Below the pieces are notes generated by a model. That model saw only the letters and a program-made list of their open reading frames with translations. It made no database searches and was not told the DNA's origin. Of a stretch of 64,000 bases of DNA, positions 35,001 through 45,782 are shown piece after piece (the stretch's first letter is position 1; every line of letters begins with the position of its first letter). The translations under genes were made by a program, and so were the position numbers. Source of the stretch: Pseudocercospora fijiensis CIRAD86 (taxonomy: Eukaryota; Ascomycota; Dothideomycetes; Mycosphaerellales; Mycosphaerellaceae); assembly GCF_000340215.1 (NCBI RefSeq), contig NW_006921533.1, forward strand, positions 6,291,424 through 6,355,423, given 5' to 3'.

Positions 35001-35346
35001 TCGAATGAATGCAATGACTGCAAGGAGTCGCTGGCGCCGATGAGAGGATCTAGCAATTGCCATGCAATCGCCAAGAGACAGGCTAGAAATATCAAGGATA
35101 TCAGGCCATCGAGCATCAATTATTGAGCAGGATGAGCGTTAAGGTAAACAAGATGCTCGTTAAGGAAGCGCTTCGCACGCAAGTCGTTATTTGGCTGTCA
35201 TTATCTAGGACTAGCCTGCATATAATGAAGGCGAGTTGCCCAATATCGCAATCGTTCACCAATCCAGATTCTTCCCTTGTTCCGCTTCGTCTACAAACCG
35301 CTCCTCAATGCATCCAAGTGTCCCTCTGTGCCGTCCTTTCATGAGG
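35001..35346. other. Convergent intergenic region, nothing recognised
   Basis: These 346 bp lie between the 3' ends of the retropepsin-like gene and the small F-box gene. No feature beyond short chance frames is seen. Confidence 0.45.
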
Positions 35347-36246
35347 TCAAAACAGAAACATGTCCTCCATAACCCTCACCCGCTCCACCAACGACATTCC
35401 TCCCTTCCTCCTGCCCTCAACAACCAGATCATAAGTCTTCTGCGATCTGGCGCAGTATGCGAAGCTTCCATTGCAATATGCAGGCAGCTCTGGGACTCCA
35501 AGGAGCTCCGCCAAGCTGTTTTGACCGCAGATACCCAAGAAGAAATCAAATCCACGTGTGTGATCGCCTTGGTCGATGTAGTATAACGGTGTCAGTGGCC
35601 ACAGTGGAATCGCCAGAAGCGGGGATGGTGCCGATGGGACTTTGTGGAAGAGAGCCTTCTGCGCGACATCCATTCTCCAAGCTCTACTGCGAGCAGCCGC
35701 ACTGTAGGTACAGACCTGGGCCATCGGGGGCAGGACGTACATCGGGGGTTGAAGCAAGAGAGCTTCACGATGGACGTCGAGCAAGCGAGCGGCGACCATC
35801 CATGCAGTTTCTCTCTGCAAATGAGTCGCGACGAAACTCGGGAGCATCCCAGCACAAACGTGCTCGTGCTGCGACATCCATAGATGCACGAGAACTTCGA
35901 GGATGCACCGCTGATGCGCCTCGTGGGACCAGATGCCTCGACGCTCACTGAAGCGTCGTAGAGCTTCGATGAAGGTGATGTTGCTGTAGTTGAGGAAATT
36001 GCTCACGTCGGCTTGAAGGCGCTCGTATTCGCGATTTTGGGCGCGGGTGTAGAGAGTGTTCGAGTTGCTTGGCTCCTGGATCAAGGTATTGAAGTGACGG
36101 CAGACGCGACGCGCACGTTGGATCTCCCTAGCTGTGAGATTTGATAGAGTCGCCAATTGTAATTCGTTTGGCAGGTGCAAGAATCTAGTGGCCAGTTTGG
36201 TGCGCTTCATTGCTACGAGCAATTCAGCGGTCGAGTCGGAGCTCAT
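35347..36246 (-). CDS. F-box domain protein, small
   Basis: This is a 299-aa single-exon protein with an N-terminal F-box at about residues 24-56: HLPNELQLATLSNLTAREIQ followed by RARRVCRHFNTLI. The rest has no repeat domain that I recognise. It is Leu/Ala-rich and probably helical, with a Cys-containing C-terminal half (AYCNGSFAYCARSQKTYDLV). Many filamentous fungi carry large lineage-specific sets of such proteins, presumed SCF substrate adaptors. The start ATG at 36,246 is the first in frame and leaves a short polar leader before the F-box. Confidence 0.8.
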   Translation of the reverse strand: MSSDSTAELLVAMKRTKLATRFLHLPNELQLATLSNLTAREIQRARRVCRHFNTLIQEPSNSNTLYTRAQNREYERLQADVSNFLNYSNITFIEALRRFSERRGIWSHEAHQRCILEVLVHLWMSQHEHVCAGMLPSFVATHLQRETAWMVAARLLDVHREALLLQPPMYVLPPMAQVCTYSAAARSRAWRMDVAQKALFHKVPSAPSPLLAIPLWPLTPLYYIDQGDHTRGFDFFLGICGQNSLAELLGVPELPAYCNGSFAYCARSQKTYDLVVEGRRKGGMSLVERVRVMEDMFLF

Positions 36247-36875
36247 GTTGACATCGGTTTCATGCTTCTCAGGAGCGCGGTCCAGAAGTCGAGTGTAGCG
36301 ATTTTGGTTCTGGATGTGTTGCTTGGTGGTTCAAAGGTTGACGACGCGATATGTCAAAGATGGGCGCTGGGTGGGAAAAGACCGCAGACTTGCATGGGGC
36401 TTCTTATAAATGCTGGAATCAAGAACTCTAGCCGGCGGATTCACTTAGCAAGGCCACGCCGCCTTTGAATAAGGCAGGATTCATAGCAACTGAAGGGAAA
36501 TCTCTCGCGGCCCGAAAGATCTGCTGAGGAGGAAGAAACAGGATCCGCTGCCTACATGTATTCAGTGAAGGTATGTCCGTCTCAAAAACCTCCCTGGAAT
36601 ATCTTCCTTCGAGAAACGTAGCATCCGTGGCCCAAACAACCGGGGAGCGGCAATTTTTACGCTTATTTACTATAAGTATCGACTCGTCCTATAGAATAGG
36701 TCGGCATGTCCGTCATTGCCATGCCAACTTCAAGGCATCCACTTCCGTCTACACGGCATGCCAGCTGGAGCATCGGCCCATTTGAGGATGGCGGTTTTTT
36801 ATCGCCAGCAACTTGTCAGCGACCGCGCTTCAGGGCACCCTTCTTACGCTTGAAGGTTTGAAGTTGCAAGTTCTT
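36247..36875. other. Intergenic region with a small AT-rich island
   Basis: These 629 bp lie between two minus-strand genes. Around 36,655-36,700 there is a short AT-rich patch (TTTACTATAAGTATCGACTC) whose texture recalls the satellite and RIP blocks, surrounded by GC-balanced sequence. No gene was found. Confidence 0.45.
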
Positions 36876-38075
36876 CTAACCCTTGTTCCTCTTACGCTTC
36901 TTGCTGTTGACCACGACCTCCTTCTCAGCGCTCGATTTCCGCTTCTCCTTCTTGCCGACATGTATAGTATCGCTGTCGGCCGTGGGAATTTGCGGCGCCG
37001 ATGGGTTGGAGGCGGTTTCGTCGCTACTGTGCTTGAATTTCTTCTTTCTCGGCTTCTCAGGGTGCCTCACCTCAATCGTATCCTCCTCCTCTTCGTCTTC
37101 TTGAAAGGCGTTCGGATCAACGAAGCTGTCATGACTCTCCCGCTTGCGCTTCTTTTCCTGCTTCTTTGCCTTCTCGGCTTCTTCCTTGGCCTTGAGACGA
37201 GCATCAACTTCAGCCGATAGATCCTCGTACTCGACATCCGCTAACTGCGGGCTGTGGTATTCGGATGGCGGCGCGGACTTCTGCTCCTGCTCCTGCTCCT
37301 GCTGTCGCTCCCGTTGCCCCTTCTTCGTCCGGATTTCGTGGGCCCTGCCCTTCTGCTTTTCGCGCTTCTGGCGAGACTTCTCGGCGGCCCACTCCTTCTT
37401 TTCATCTCCTCCTAGCATCGCGAAAGGCACACTCGGTTCCTTAGCGCCCTTCTCCCATAGCACTCTCGTCCCTGACTTGTCTAGCTTGATCCTGTCCGAT
37501 CGTGCGAGCTGCTTACCAGGAGTAGCAGTGGATGTAGATTTATTCGAGGACTCTGATGTGCTTGGCCCACCATTCAGAGGCTTATGCTTCAACTCAATCT
37601 CATCATCTGACTCTACAGCAGGGACAGTCTCTGCCGTATTGCCACCAATTGTAGTATTCGTTTCCGGGACAGCGCGCTCTTTCGCCGAGGTAAACCTTTT
37701 CGCCGCCTCCTGTGCCTTCCGAGCCGTTTCTAGCATTTCCTGGAAGAAACTATGCGACTCTGCCGCGCCAATTCCTTCGTTTGGTTTATCGGCAGTAATG
37801 GAGGTCAATTGGGCAAAGATATTGCAGTAAGCGTCGGTCGCGCTCCTCCATGACTCCACAATGGCATCCATGTAGGCAACATGCCGTTCAATGTGGTTGT
37901 GCTCGTCGTTGTTCTGCACGCCGACATGAATGTTCTTGACGACATCATGGGCGATGGTGAGATTGACTGCTTGCGATTGCAGTGCATCGTCGCGTGCACT
38001 TCTGACAGCCTCGAACAATGGCTGCGAGGCGGCGAAAGCGGCGAGCTCGGTCTTCTGCCTCTTTGCGCGCGCCAT
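36876..38075 (-). CDS. Lys/Glu-rich probable nuclear or nucleolar protein
   Basis: This is a 399-aa single-exon protein of no family I can name. The N-terminal ~115 residues are helical and moderately conserved-looking (basic MARAKRQKTE start, then LFEAVRSARDDALQSQAVNL). The remainder is a low-complexity charged region with repeated KKQEKKRKRE-type clusters, an EQEQEQ run and several candidate nuclear localisation signals, ending KKRKRNKG. Such composition is typical of ribosome-biogenesis or RNA-binding factors, but that is inference from composition only. It shares a 401-bp divergent promoter region with CAND1. Confidence 0.7.
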   Translation of the reverse strand: MARAKRQKTELAAFAASQPLFEAVRSARDDALQSQAVNLTIAHDVVKNIHVGVQNNDEHNHIERHVAYMDAIVESWRSATDAYCNIFAQLTSITADKPNEGIGAAESHSFFQEMLETARKAQEAAKRFTSAKERAVPETNTTIGGNTAETVPAVESDDEIELKHKPLNGGPSTSESSNKSTSTATPGKQLARSDRIKLDKSGTRVLWEKGAKEPSVPFAMLGGDEKKEWAAEKSRQKREKQKGRAHEIRTKKGQRERQQEQEQEQKSAPPSEYHSPQLADVEYEDLSAEVDARLKAKEEAEKAKKQEKKRKRESHDSFVDPNAFQEDEEEEDTIEVRHPEKPRKKKFKHSSDETASNPSAPQIPTADSDTIHVGKKEKRKSSAEKEVVVNSKKRKRNKG

Positions 38076-38476
38076 CTTGGTGCGTGGACTAGAATGTGCT
38101 GTGCTCGAATGTCGAGGGGGGGAAAGCGAGGCTCTTATGTGCTATGCCGGATACAAAGAGCAGGGCTAGCTGCACTGGGAAGGAAGCTTCATCTCATTCA
38201 CCTGAGCGAAGCTACGGCGCGACGAGTGTGCGACCGTTGCTATGGGCAGCTTTGGGGCGAAGAAGGAAGCATTCACTTACGTTTCCAACTTGCAACTTCT
38301 AGCGCTTGGACCAGCGTTCGCGTTCGTCACTTTAGAATTTGCAGGGATCGGCTCAGGCACACGTCGCGGGGCACGGTTCGATCTTCAACTTCTTCTTGTG
38401 GGCTTCCCTCGTTCCGTTCCTTTCGTTTGTGCCTACACCACCACATTTTGTTGCACGCCTTGCTGGCGTTTCCACG
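38076..38476. promoter_or_regulatory. Divergent promoter region (Lys/Glu-rich protein / CAND1)
   Basis: The two start codons are 401 bp apart. The CAND1 frame is open upstream to an ATG at 38,339, but that extension is hydrophobic and unlike any CAND1 N-terminus, so I count it as 5' UTR. Confidence 0.5.
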
Positions 38477-41400
38477 ATGGCATCGTCGTCTGTCCCAGCC
38501 AACCCGACGTCACACAACGTGGCGTCGCTGCTGCCGAAGCTCAACGATGCCGACAGCGATATCCGCTTCATGTCGCTGAATGACTTGGCTCAGATGCTGC
38601 ATAATGGCCATGCCACCTTCATCCAGCACGACTACAACACCTGCGCCAAGGTCGTCGAAGGCCTCCTCCACACCCTCAACGATACCAACGGCGATGTGCA
38701 GACCAACGCCATCAAGTGCCTGGGACCCTTCGTCAACAAGGCACCAGAGAGCATCCTCTGCCCGACTATTGAGAAGGTCAGCAGTATCAAGACCGACAAC
38801 AGCATTGACAACTCAATTGCTGCTCTGGCCGTGAGAGCCATCGTTGTTGCTCTGCCACATCCAGTACCAGGTCTGGCACGATCGCAGAAGGTGGATGACG
38901 CCTACAATGCTATTAGCAAGGCCTTGATTCCCCGACTCGTCGGCCGCGTGGTCATTCCTCTTACGAGGCCAGGTCCGCCGCCCCCCAAGGGTATGCTGCA
39001 GGTTGATCTCGAGACGGGCAATGACTCCGAGACCCTTGATCTGCTCACCGATGTGGCTCGCTGCTTCGGTCCCATTCTGCAAGACGCGGAGATCGAAGCG
39101 CTACAACAAATCACCATGCAGATCCTCGAAAGCGAGCGATGTGGCACAGTCATGAAGAAGAAGGCTGTCGCAGCTCTCGCAGCTCTGGCACCTTACTTCA
39201 ACGATGGCCTTCTCGCTAACCACGTTTCATACTCCATTCAGCAGCTGAGACAACCGCATCTCACAAATCAGCAGCGAAAGCTACTCATCACAGTCTATGG
39301 AAGCTTGGCCCGTAGCATACCGCACAAGTTCGGCCCATACCTGAAGACACTTGCACCATTTGTCTTGGCACCTCTAAGTCAGCAAGAGCTAGATCAGCAG
39401 AGAGAAGCAGAGGCCGAAGCTGATGGGGAGCGCGACGTACAGATGGAGGATGTGCGTGAAGCTGCACTCATTGCGATCGAGAACTTCCTCGAATCGTGCG
39501 CCGCCGACATGCGTTCATACACGAAGGATGTCATCGAGGCATCTACGCGGTTCTTGAAATACGAGCCTAACGTGGCAGATGACGACGATGAAGATATGGA
39601 GGAGGAGGAAGAGGAAGAGGACGAGTTTGCGGTTGAGGAAGATTTTGAGGAAGAGGCGGGATTCGAAGATGAGGACGACGTCAGCTGGAAGGTGCGGCGA
39701 TGCTCTGCAAAAGTGCTGCGTGCGCTCATCAACGTGCTTGACGCAAACGACGCAGCCATGTACGGACAGATTGCTCCTGCCCTGATCAATCGCTTCAAGG
39801 AGCGGGAAGAGAGCGTGCGAACTGAAATCATTGCAACACTTGCATTCTTGATCGTCAAGACTGGATCAAGCACCAAGGTTCAGAAGACCGACAACGCTAT
39901 GGTGCCACCAAGTCGAAAGCGCAGACGTGGGTTTAGCGAATCTTTGGGTTCTGACCTTGAGGCTCAACAAGCACTGATGAATGGATATGCCTCGCCGTCG
40001 ACTCCACCGCCATCGAACAGCGCCACGAACGGCCTGACTAAGGTCAACCCAGAGATCGTCAAAGGCGCTTCCAAGCTGCTGAAATCCAGTACGATTCCGA
40101 CGAAGCAAGCAGTCATTTCCTTACTGAAGGACATGGTGCTGTCCCAGCAGGGAGGTCTGTCCGACAGCGCAGATCTGGTGTTCGATCCCGTGATCGAGAC
40201 AATGAGCACCGGTGCCGGATCGGTGTCAAATGTGGCTGGTAATGCTTTGAGGATAGAAGCCCTCGCTCTCCTGCGCGCTATAGCAGAGTCGCACTCGAGT
40301 AAGGTCATTCAGCCTCATCTTGCCAAGGTTGTACCGGCAATTGTCAAGACCGCAAAAGACCGGTATGCTAAGGTTTCGGGCGAGGCTTTGTCCACCATCG
40401 AGGTCTACGTCAAGGCTCTCACACCACCGCGCTCTACCGGCGCCAAGACTGGTGATGTGCTTAAGCAGCTCTACACCACCATCACCGACCGTATCTCTGC
40501 TTCAGAGACTGATACGGAAGTTCGTCAAAAGGCTGTCCAGGCTTTGGGGCTTCTGATTGGCCGGACCAGTGGTTCGGCTGCCAAGGGACTCCTTTCGCCG
40601 CAAGACCGCTACGCTGGTCAACAACTTCTTGCTGACCGCATGAAGAATGAGCTTACACGCCTAGCTTGTGTTCGAGCCGTCGATATCATCGCAGTCTTGG
40701 CGCAAAGCGGAGATGACTTCAAGCCTGGTTGGGTCAATGAGGTCGCTCTCGAACTCGGCGCTCAGCTTCGGAAGTCCAGCCGATCGCTTCGTGGTGCCAG
40801 CTTGAGTGCTCTCCGTATGCTCGCTGTCAACCAGGTTTCTCGCGATGCCCTGGATGCAAACACTATCTCGCAGCTTGTTGCGCTCCTCGTGCCTCTGCTC
40901 AAGTCCGATGACCTGCACATGATTGGTCCTGCCCTCATCGTGCTTGCTGCTCTTGCAAAGGATCAACCAACTGTTGCGGCCGACCTCCAAGTCATTGAAG
41001 GAATCTGCACTGTGGTCCGCTCATCACTTTCTGGAGCTGCACTTGAGGCTCTCCTAACCTGCGTTGAAGCCATCGGCCAAGCTGGTGCCGGTCAGGAGCT
41101 CATGTCGGCTTTGCTGTCCATATCACCTGTTGGCGATACAGATGTCACTGGTCAAGTCATTGGGACACTTCTTGTCTCTGGCGGTACCAAGATTGGAGTT
41201 GGTCTTGAGGCTTTTGTCAAGGAGGCAGAAAGTTCGTCCGACGAGTCGAAGCGTTGCCTTGCCCTGTCAGTACTTGGTGAGGCCGGCCTCCGCACTGGTG
41301 CAACCTTCCAGCTCAAAGCAGAAGACATTGTACGATACTTCTCCGACTCATCAGAGAAGGTTAAGCTGTCTGCTGCTGTGGCATTGGGGCGTGCTGGCGC

Positions 41401-42427
41401 CGGCAATGTCAAGGATTATCTATCCAAGATCCTAACTTGGATGGCTCAAGGTCAGCAGTATTTGCTACTGCATTCAGTCAAGGAACTACTTCAGCACAGC
41501 ACCGCCGAAGACGAGATACGACCCTATACTAAACAGCTGTGGGAGAACGTTATTGCATCTGGCCAGGCTGAGGACAACAAGGTCGTTGGCGCGGAATGTA
41601 TTGGACGTCTCGCTATCATCGATCCGGCGGCTTACCTTCCACAGCTGCAGACCTTCCTCCAGAATCCAAACGCAACAATCCGCGGTATGGTCATCTCAGC
41701 TCTTCGACACGTCTTCTCCGACACGGACGATTCTTACAACACGCATCTGCAAGCAGTCATCATTCCATTGCTTTCCACTATGCTTACCGATACCGATCTC
41801 GACAACCAGCGTCTGTCACTGACCACTTTCAATGGCGCACTGTACAACAAGCCAGATCTTGTCCTTCCACACCTTGGCGAGCTGCTGCCATTCGCCATGC
41901 AGGCAACCGTCATTCGGCCTGAGCTTATCAGAGAGGTTTCTATGGGTCCATTCAAGCACAAGATCGATGACGGCCTGGAGATCCGGAAGTCGGCGTATGA
42001 GACTCTCTACGCGTTGCTTGACTCGCCAGCCAGTCGTCAACGCCTTGACATTCCAGCTTACTATGATCGCATCGTAGCCGGTATCGCCGATGAGCATGAG
42101 ATCAAGATCCTGTGCGCGCTTGTGCTTATCAAACTCATTCCAATCGCTCAGTTTGAGACTGCTCGTCGCCTGGAACAGCTTATCCAACAATTCCGCACCG
42201 TCTTGGGATTCAAGCCCAAAGACAATGCCGTGAAGCAAGAACTCGAGAAGATCGCGGAGCAGCAGAAGGCTGTGGTCAAGGTGTCTGTGGCTCTTAACAA
42301 GTCGCCGAACTTAACTAGTGAGGTGGAATCCTCCCGAGCTTGGAAGGACTATTACGCATACCTGCAGAAGGACTTTAATACCTTCTTGAGGATTGCCGAG
42401 GACGAGCTTCGCGGAACAGCAGGCTAG
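38477..42427 (+). CDS. cand1: Cullin-associated NEDD8-dissociated protein 1 (CAND1/TIP120)
   Basis: This HEAT-repeat solenoid wraps unneddylated cullin-Rbx1 and exchanges F-box/Skp1 modules on SCF ligases. It is a single exon of 1,316 aa, slightly longer than human CAND1 (about 1,230). The N-terminus NVASLLPKLNDADSDIRFMS, then the conserved VQTNAIKCLGPFVNK, identifies the family. HEAT repeats run throughout. An acidic insert of Asp/Glu runs lies near residues 368-400, just before DVSWKVRRCSAKVLRALI, as in other CAND proteins. The C-terminal TIP120 domain is present (MGPFKHKIDDGLEIRKSAYE; AYLQKDF). Two F-box genes lie within 9 kb upstream. Confidence 0.95.
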   Translation: MASSSVPANPTSHNVASLLPKLNDADSDIRFMSLNDLAQMLHNGHATFIQHDYNTCAKVVEGLLHTLNDTNGDVQTNAIKCLGPFVNKAPESILCPTIEKVSSIKTDNSIDNSIAALAVRAIVVALPHPVPGLARSQKVDDAYNAISKALIPRLVGRVVIPLTRPGPPPPKGMLQVDLETGNDSETLDLLTDVARCFGPILQDAEIEALQQITMQILESERCGTVMKKKAVAALAALAPYFNDGLLANHVSYSIQQLRQPHLTNQQRKLLITVYGSLARSIPHKFGPYLKTLAPFVLAPLSQQELDQQREAEAEADGERDVQMEDVREAALIAIENFLESCAADMRSYTKDVIEASTRFLKYEPNVADDDDEDMEEEEEEEDEFAVEEDFEEEAGFEDEDDVSWKVRRCSAKVLRALINVLDANDAAMYGQIAPALINRFKEREESVRTEIIATLAFLIVKTGSSTKVQKTDNAMVPPSRKRRRGFSESLGSDLEAQQALMNGYASPSTPPPSNSATNGLTKVNPEIVKGASKLLKSSTIPTKQAVISLLKDMVLSQQGGLSDSADLVFDPVIETMSTGAGSVSNVAGNALRIEALALLRAIAESHSSKVIQPHLAKVVPAIVKTAKDRYAKVSGEALSTIEVYVKALTPPRSTGAKTGDVLKQLYTTITDRISASETDTEVRQKAVQALGLLIGRTSGSAAKGLLSPQDRYAGQQLLADRMKNELTRLACVRAVDIIAVLAQSGDDFKPGWVNEVALELGAQLRKSSRSLRGASLSALRMLAVNQVSRDALDANTISQLVALLVPLLKSDDLHMIGPALIVLAALAKDQPTVAADLQVIEGICTVVRSSLSGAALEALLTCVEAIGQAGAGQELMSALLSISPVGDTDVTGQVIGTLLVSGGTKIGVGLEAFVKEAESSSDESKRCLALSVLGEAGLRTGATFQLKAEDIVRYFSDSSEKVKLSAAVALGRAGAGNVKDYLSKILTWMAQGQQYLLLHSVKELLQHSTAEDEIRPYTKQLWENVIASGQAEDNKVVGAECIGRLAIIDPAAYLPQLQTFLQNPNATIRGMVISALRHVFSDTDDSYNTHLQAVIIPLLSTMLTDTDLDNQRLSLTTFNGALYNKPDLVLPHLGELLPFAMQATVIRPELIREVSMGPFKHKIDDGLEIRKSAYETLYALLDSPASRQRLDIPAYYDRIVAGIADEHEIKILCALVLIKLIPIAQFETARRLEQLIQQFRTVLGFKPKDNAVKQELEKIAEQQKAVVKVSVALNKSPNLTSEVESSRAWKDYYAYLQKDFNTFLRIAEDELRGTAG

Positions 42428-43244
42428 AGGGCAGCGCCCCGGAGCTCATCACGTCGGAGTCATGAAGACAGCAAGATTGGACAAGCCCATGCCGCTCAGT
42501 CCTTCCCACCACGTTCTTCGGTGCCATCCGCTCAGTCCTTCTCACCGCATTCTTCGGTGCGATCAAATGCAGAAGGCCGCACAAGGGCATTTCATCGTCC
42601 TCACTAAGTAGTCGACAGATACTACCACGAAATCACAGAGACATGCGTAAGTAGATATCAATTCTGCTCTACATCTCTCGTGCTGTCAATGTCTTGCGTG
42701 ATTGTAGCAACCTTCGTAATTATACAGGAAGAGTTACATGTTAGAGGGCATTGCATGGCTTGCTCAGTAATGTCTAGGTATGTCTGCCAACTCTTGAACG
42801 TCCAGAATCACGCTTACAAGTCTGCGATATCACCACAGCGCCAATCGAACAAGGCGGTACGTCTATTCGTTCCCGCATGTGCTCACTGCCATGACAGTTG
42901 AGGCCGATTCTAACCGCGACTGGTGGTGGCCTGTTGGCCGTGAACAGCTTGTGCTTGTGCTAAATGGTCTCTGCTTTGTCACATGCAGAACACTTGTAAG
43001 AAGTCTGCTGACCACACCGACACGGGCTCAGTATTGGACCCCTTGACTTGTGAGTGAGGTGCTTATGCACCAGTGACTTGTTTCGATCCATATCTTATCC
43101 ATTATAACAAAACATTGCGAGAAACACAACGCATCTTGAACAAACACCACTCGCATATCAACAACAGCTTTCACGTAGACGGGAAGCACCAAGGAGAGCC
43201 TACGACAGTGACCATTGCGCCGGTCTCATTGTTGCTTTCGCGAT
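42428..43244. other. Intergenic region with a 36-bp tandem duplication
   Basis: Just after the CAND1 stop, a 36-bp unit beginning CCGCTCAGTCCTTC is repeated twice in tandem (42,492-42,527 and 42,528-42,563) with only a few differences. The rest of the 817 bp holds no recognisable gene and should include the promoter of the secreted-protein gene. Confidence 0.55.
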
Positions 43245-45323
43245 ATGGTTCGACTCAAAGAAGTTGGGCTGCTGCTCGCAGCTTGCGGTCTTCCAGTCTA
43301 TGCAGCGCCTAAGACAACTCCAGTCTCAGCCGTGGCAATGGTCACACCTGCGCCGGACCCAGGCTTTGTTGTCAAGGCTATAGATTGTGTCAAAAGCTCG
43401 ACTTTCTCAACCGACAAGGCTAGCCTTGTATGTTCAACACTGCCCAATGGCAAACGCGGGATTGTCACAAATCCGCCGAAAGAGAAATGGGATGAGGTTG
43501 GCTCGGTCGGCCACGACAAACGGCAGCACATTGTTCCGCACACCTGCAAATGGGAGGGCGGTATTGTGACGGTCTGCGTCGAAGGTGCTCATACTTTGGA
43601 AGAAGATGTTTCACCGTACAACCCCCAGCCTATCACCATGATGGACGCTACCACGGTACAAGGCACAACGAGCATAGTGGCCACAGTCACCGGCACTGCT
43701 CGAATTGGTTTGGCACCGCCTGCTGCTGCTGGCGCTGCATGGCTCTTCACTCTCTCTGAAGATCTCATGAGCGAAATCTACGACATCTCGGCCGAAATTT
43801 GTGCGGCTGCAAAGCAACGGAAAATGTTCCGGAGAGAATTTGGTGGAATTGGAGGACCCACGATGCCCTTGGCCTGTAATTTCAACGCGTTTGATGCTCA
43901 GAGGAAGGTTACATTCAGAGAGCGGTTGACTGATCTGTTTGAGAATGAGGAAGTCGGTATCGCCGATATGGAACACTTCGAAGAACAACTTGCCTCTGCT
44001 GCACGAGCTGATCCATCGGCCATGCTGGAAGATGTGCCCGATGCACTGGACTTGGCCGAACTCGAAGCAGAAGAAGCTGTGGTTGCGATGCCAGTTCTCT
44101 CGCAGCAAGCTGCCCTGACCTATCTTGTCCGCCTCAAAATCGCTAATGCCATTCTTGTAGCCAGCGCTAGTACCGCGATCTACGTGGCTATCGAGGTGAC
44201 CAATGAGGAAGTTGTAAAGGCACTGCATTCAGTCAAGTACGAGACTTCAAAACCTCTGCCGCAGACTTCCGTTGAGCCCACAGCAACCAGCTCTGAGTCC
44301 AGCTCGTCGACGACAGATCAATGCGCCATGTGCACCGCTTCCGATGCCTGCAACCTGGATCCGAATGAAGATCAGGGCCAAGATGGACAGTCCCCTCTCA
44401 TGCCGCCAATCATCACCGGAGCACCAAGCCCCAGCAATGAGCTAGTCTGCCATCACGGTCAATGAGACGGCGGAAAAGAGCATTGGTGCAACTGCCCCGA
44501 TGGCAATCGATATTCGACTACTCCTTACCCATATCCATATACCTACACATCTCCAAAGACTTCCACAGCGACCGTCACAGAGCTTTGTCCGTACACAGCA
44601 GTTCCCGACTCATCATTGTCCTGGATCCAACCGAGTCCCAGCATCACACCACCACCGGCAGTTGTCCCTCCCAAGACAGAAGGCTACGTACCTCCAACCA
44701 CGGCCGTCCCAACAGGTCGAGCATTTTGCCACGCAGCAGGAGGCGACGACACGACCGCAGAATGGACGATCTGGAAACAACCCCTGCTCCAATCCGCCGC
44801 CAACGAATTCTGCACATACCTCTACGACAACCCGGAAACCGCCAACCCCGAAAACCCCTTCTGGCTCTACAAACAATTCGTCGCGAACAAAAGTTCCAAC
44901 CCCTTCTACAACGACGTAGGCCTCTACATCCACTACGAAAAACAAGCCTGTCCGGCCTCCAACCCGTCCGGCGAAGTCCACCTCGGCGGAAAAGACGGCA
45001 TCGACTGCTACGCACATTTCCAATGGCTCTGGACACACGGCTGTCCCGCGGTCCTCAAAAACAACATCGGAGATCTAGGCACCGACAGATATCATCCGCA
45101 GATGGGCTACTTCTCCAATTGCATGTGGTTTGGAATCACGACGAACGAGGCCCCGAATTATGATCCTAGGCCTACGTGTGCGGTGCAAGTGACTTCTGAA
45201 GAGGGCGGGGAGGTGGTTGCGACTGTTACGCCGACGCCTTGGGGCACGGATTGCCATGTGCCTGAGGAAGGGGCTTTGCCTACCACGACGGTGCTTACGA
45301 CTGGGGATGTTGGTCCTCCTTAA
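43245..45323 (+). pseudogene. Secreted Cys-containing protein interrupted by one in-frame TGA
   Basis: The ATG at 43,245 begins a signal peptide (MVRLKEVGLLLAACGLPVYA). The frame is open for 406 codons to a TGA at 44,463-44,465. The same frame then stays open for another 285 codons to a TAA at 45,323. Coding character continues across the stop: before it CHHGQ, after it DGGKEHWCNCPDGNRYSTTP, then a long Cys-containing domain. The downstream part has no ATG near its start, so two genes are unlikely. No good intron removes the stop (GTCAAT at 44,458 to an AG near 44,568 is possible but would delete the Cys-rich segment). It is therefore a nonsense pseudogene, a readthrough gene or an unusual splice. 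The family is unknown; composition suggests an extracellular fungal protein. Confidence 0.65.
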
Positions 45324-45782
45324 ATCCTTCCAAGCGCGACGTCTGGCGTGCTCTCGCTTCTCTCGGGTTTTGTCCCCGGGTAGCTAGGAGCCAAGTTCGA
45401 GCGAAGCGTCTATATAGACTCGCTGTCGTTGCCTGAGGCGACTACTTTTGTATCTAGTCGCAGGCTCGCAGCTGTTCTCTTGACTACTTCCTCGTTTGTA
45501 TACGCTTTGATAATCTAATTGCGTATTCTAGGATAATCGGAGGAGAGAATGCAAACCATTTTGTTTTTCTTAGGCAACTATCTTAGTTCGAAAACATTAT
45601 GATCGAGCCGGAAGCCTCGATCACCCATCTCTAACGTCTGGTACTCGGACGATGCGGTGGGAGGATGATACAAGGATCGGCTGTACAATGGGTACGTACC
45701 CCGGCTTCGCTGCACGGCAGGCATAGATCTTCTCGAGGAACTCGTTTAACAGCTACATACACACACCTCTTTCTTCACACTC
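45324..45782. other. Convergent intergenic region, nothing recognised
   Basis: These 459 bp hold the 3' UTRs of two converging genes. A moderately AT-rich stretch at 45,480-45,600 is probably polyadenylation sequence. Confidence 0.45.

Noticed and set aside
38339..38476. N-terminal extension of CAND1 from the ATG at 38,339
   Set aside because: The 46 residues are hydrophobic and unlike CAND1; the conserved start follows the ATG at 38,477.
44616..45323. Separate downstream gene starting near 44,616
   Set aside because: The codon at 44,616 is TTG, no ATG is close by, and coding character extends upstream to the TGA, favouring one interrupted gene.
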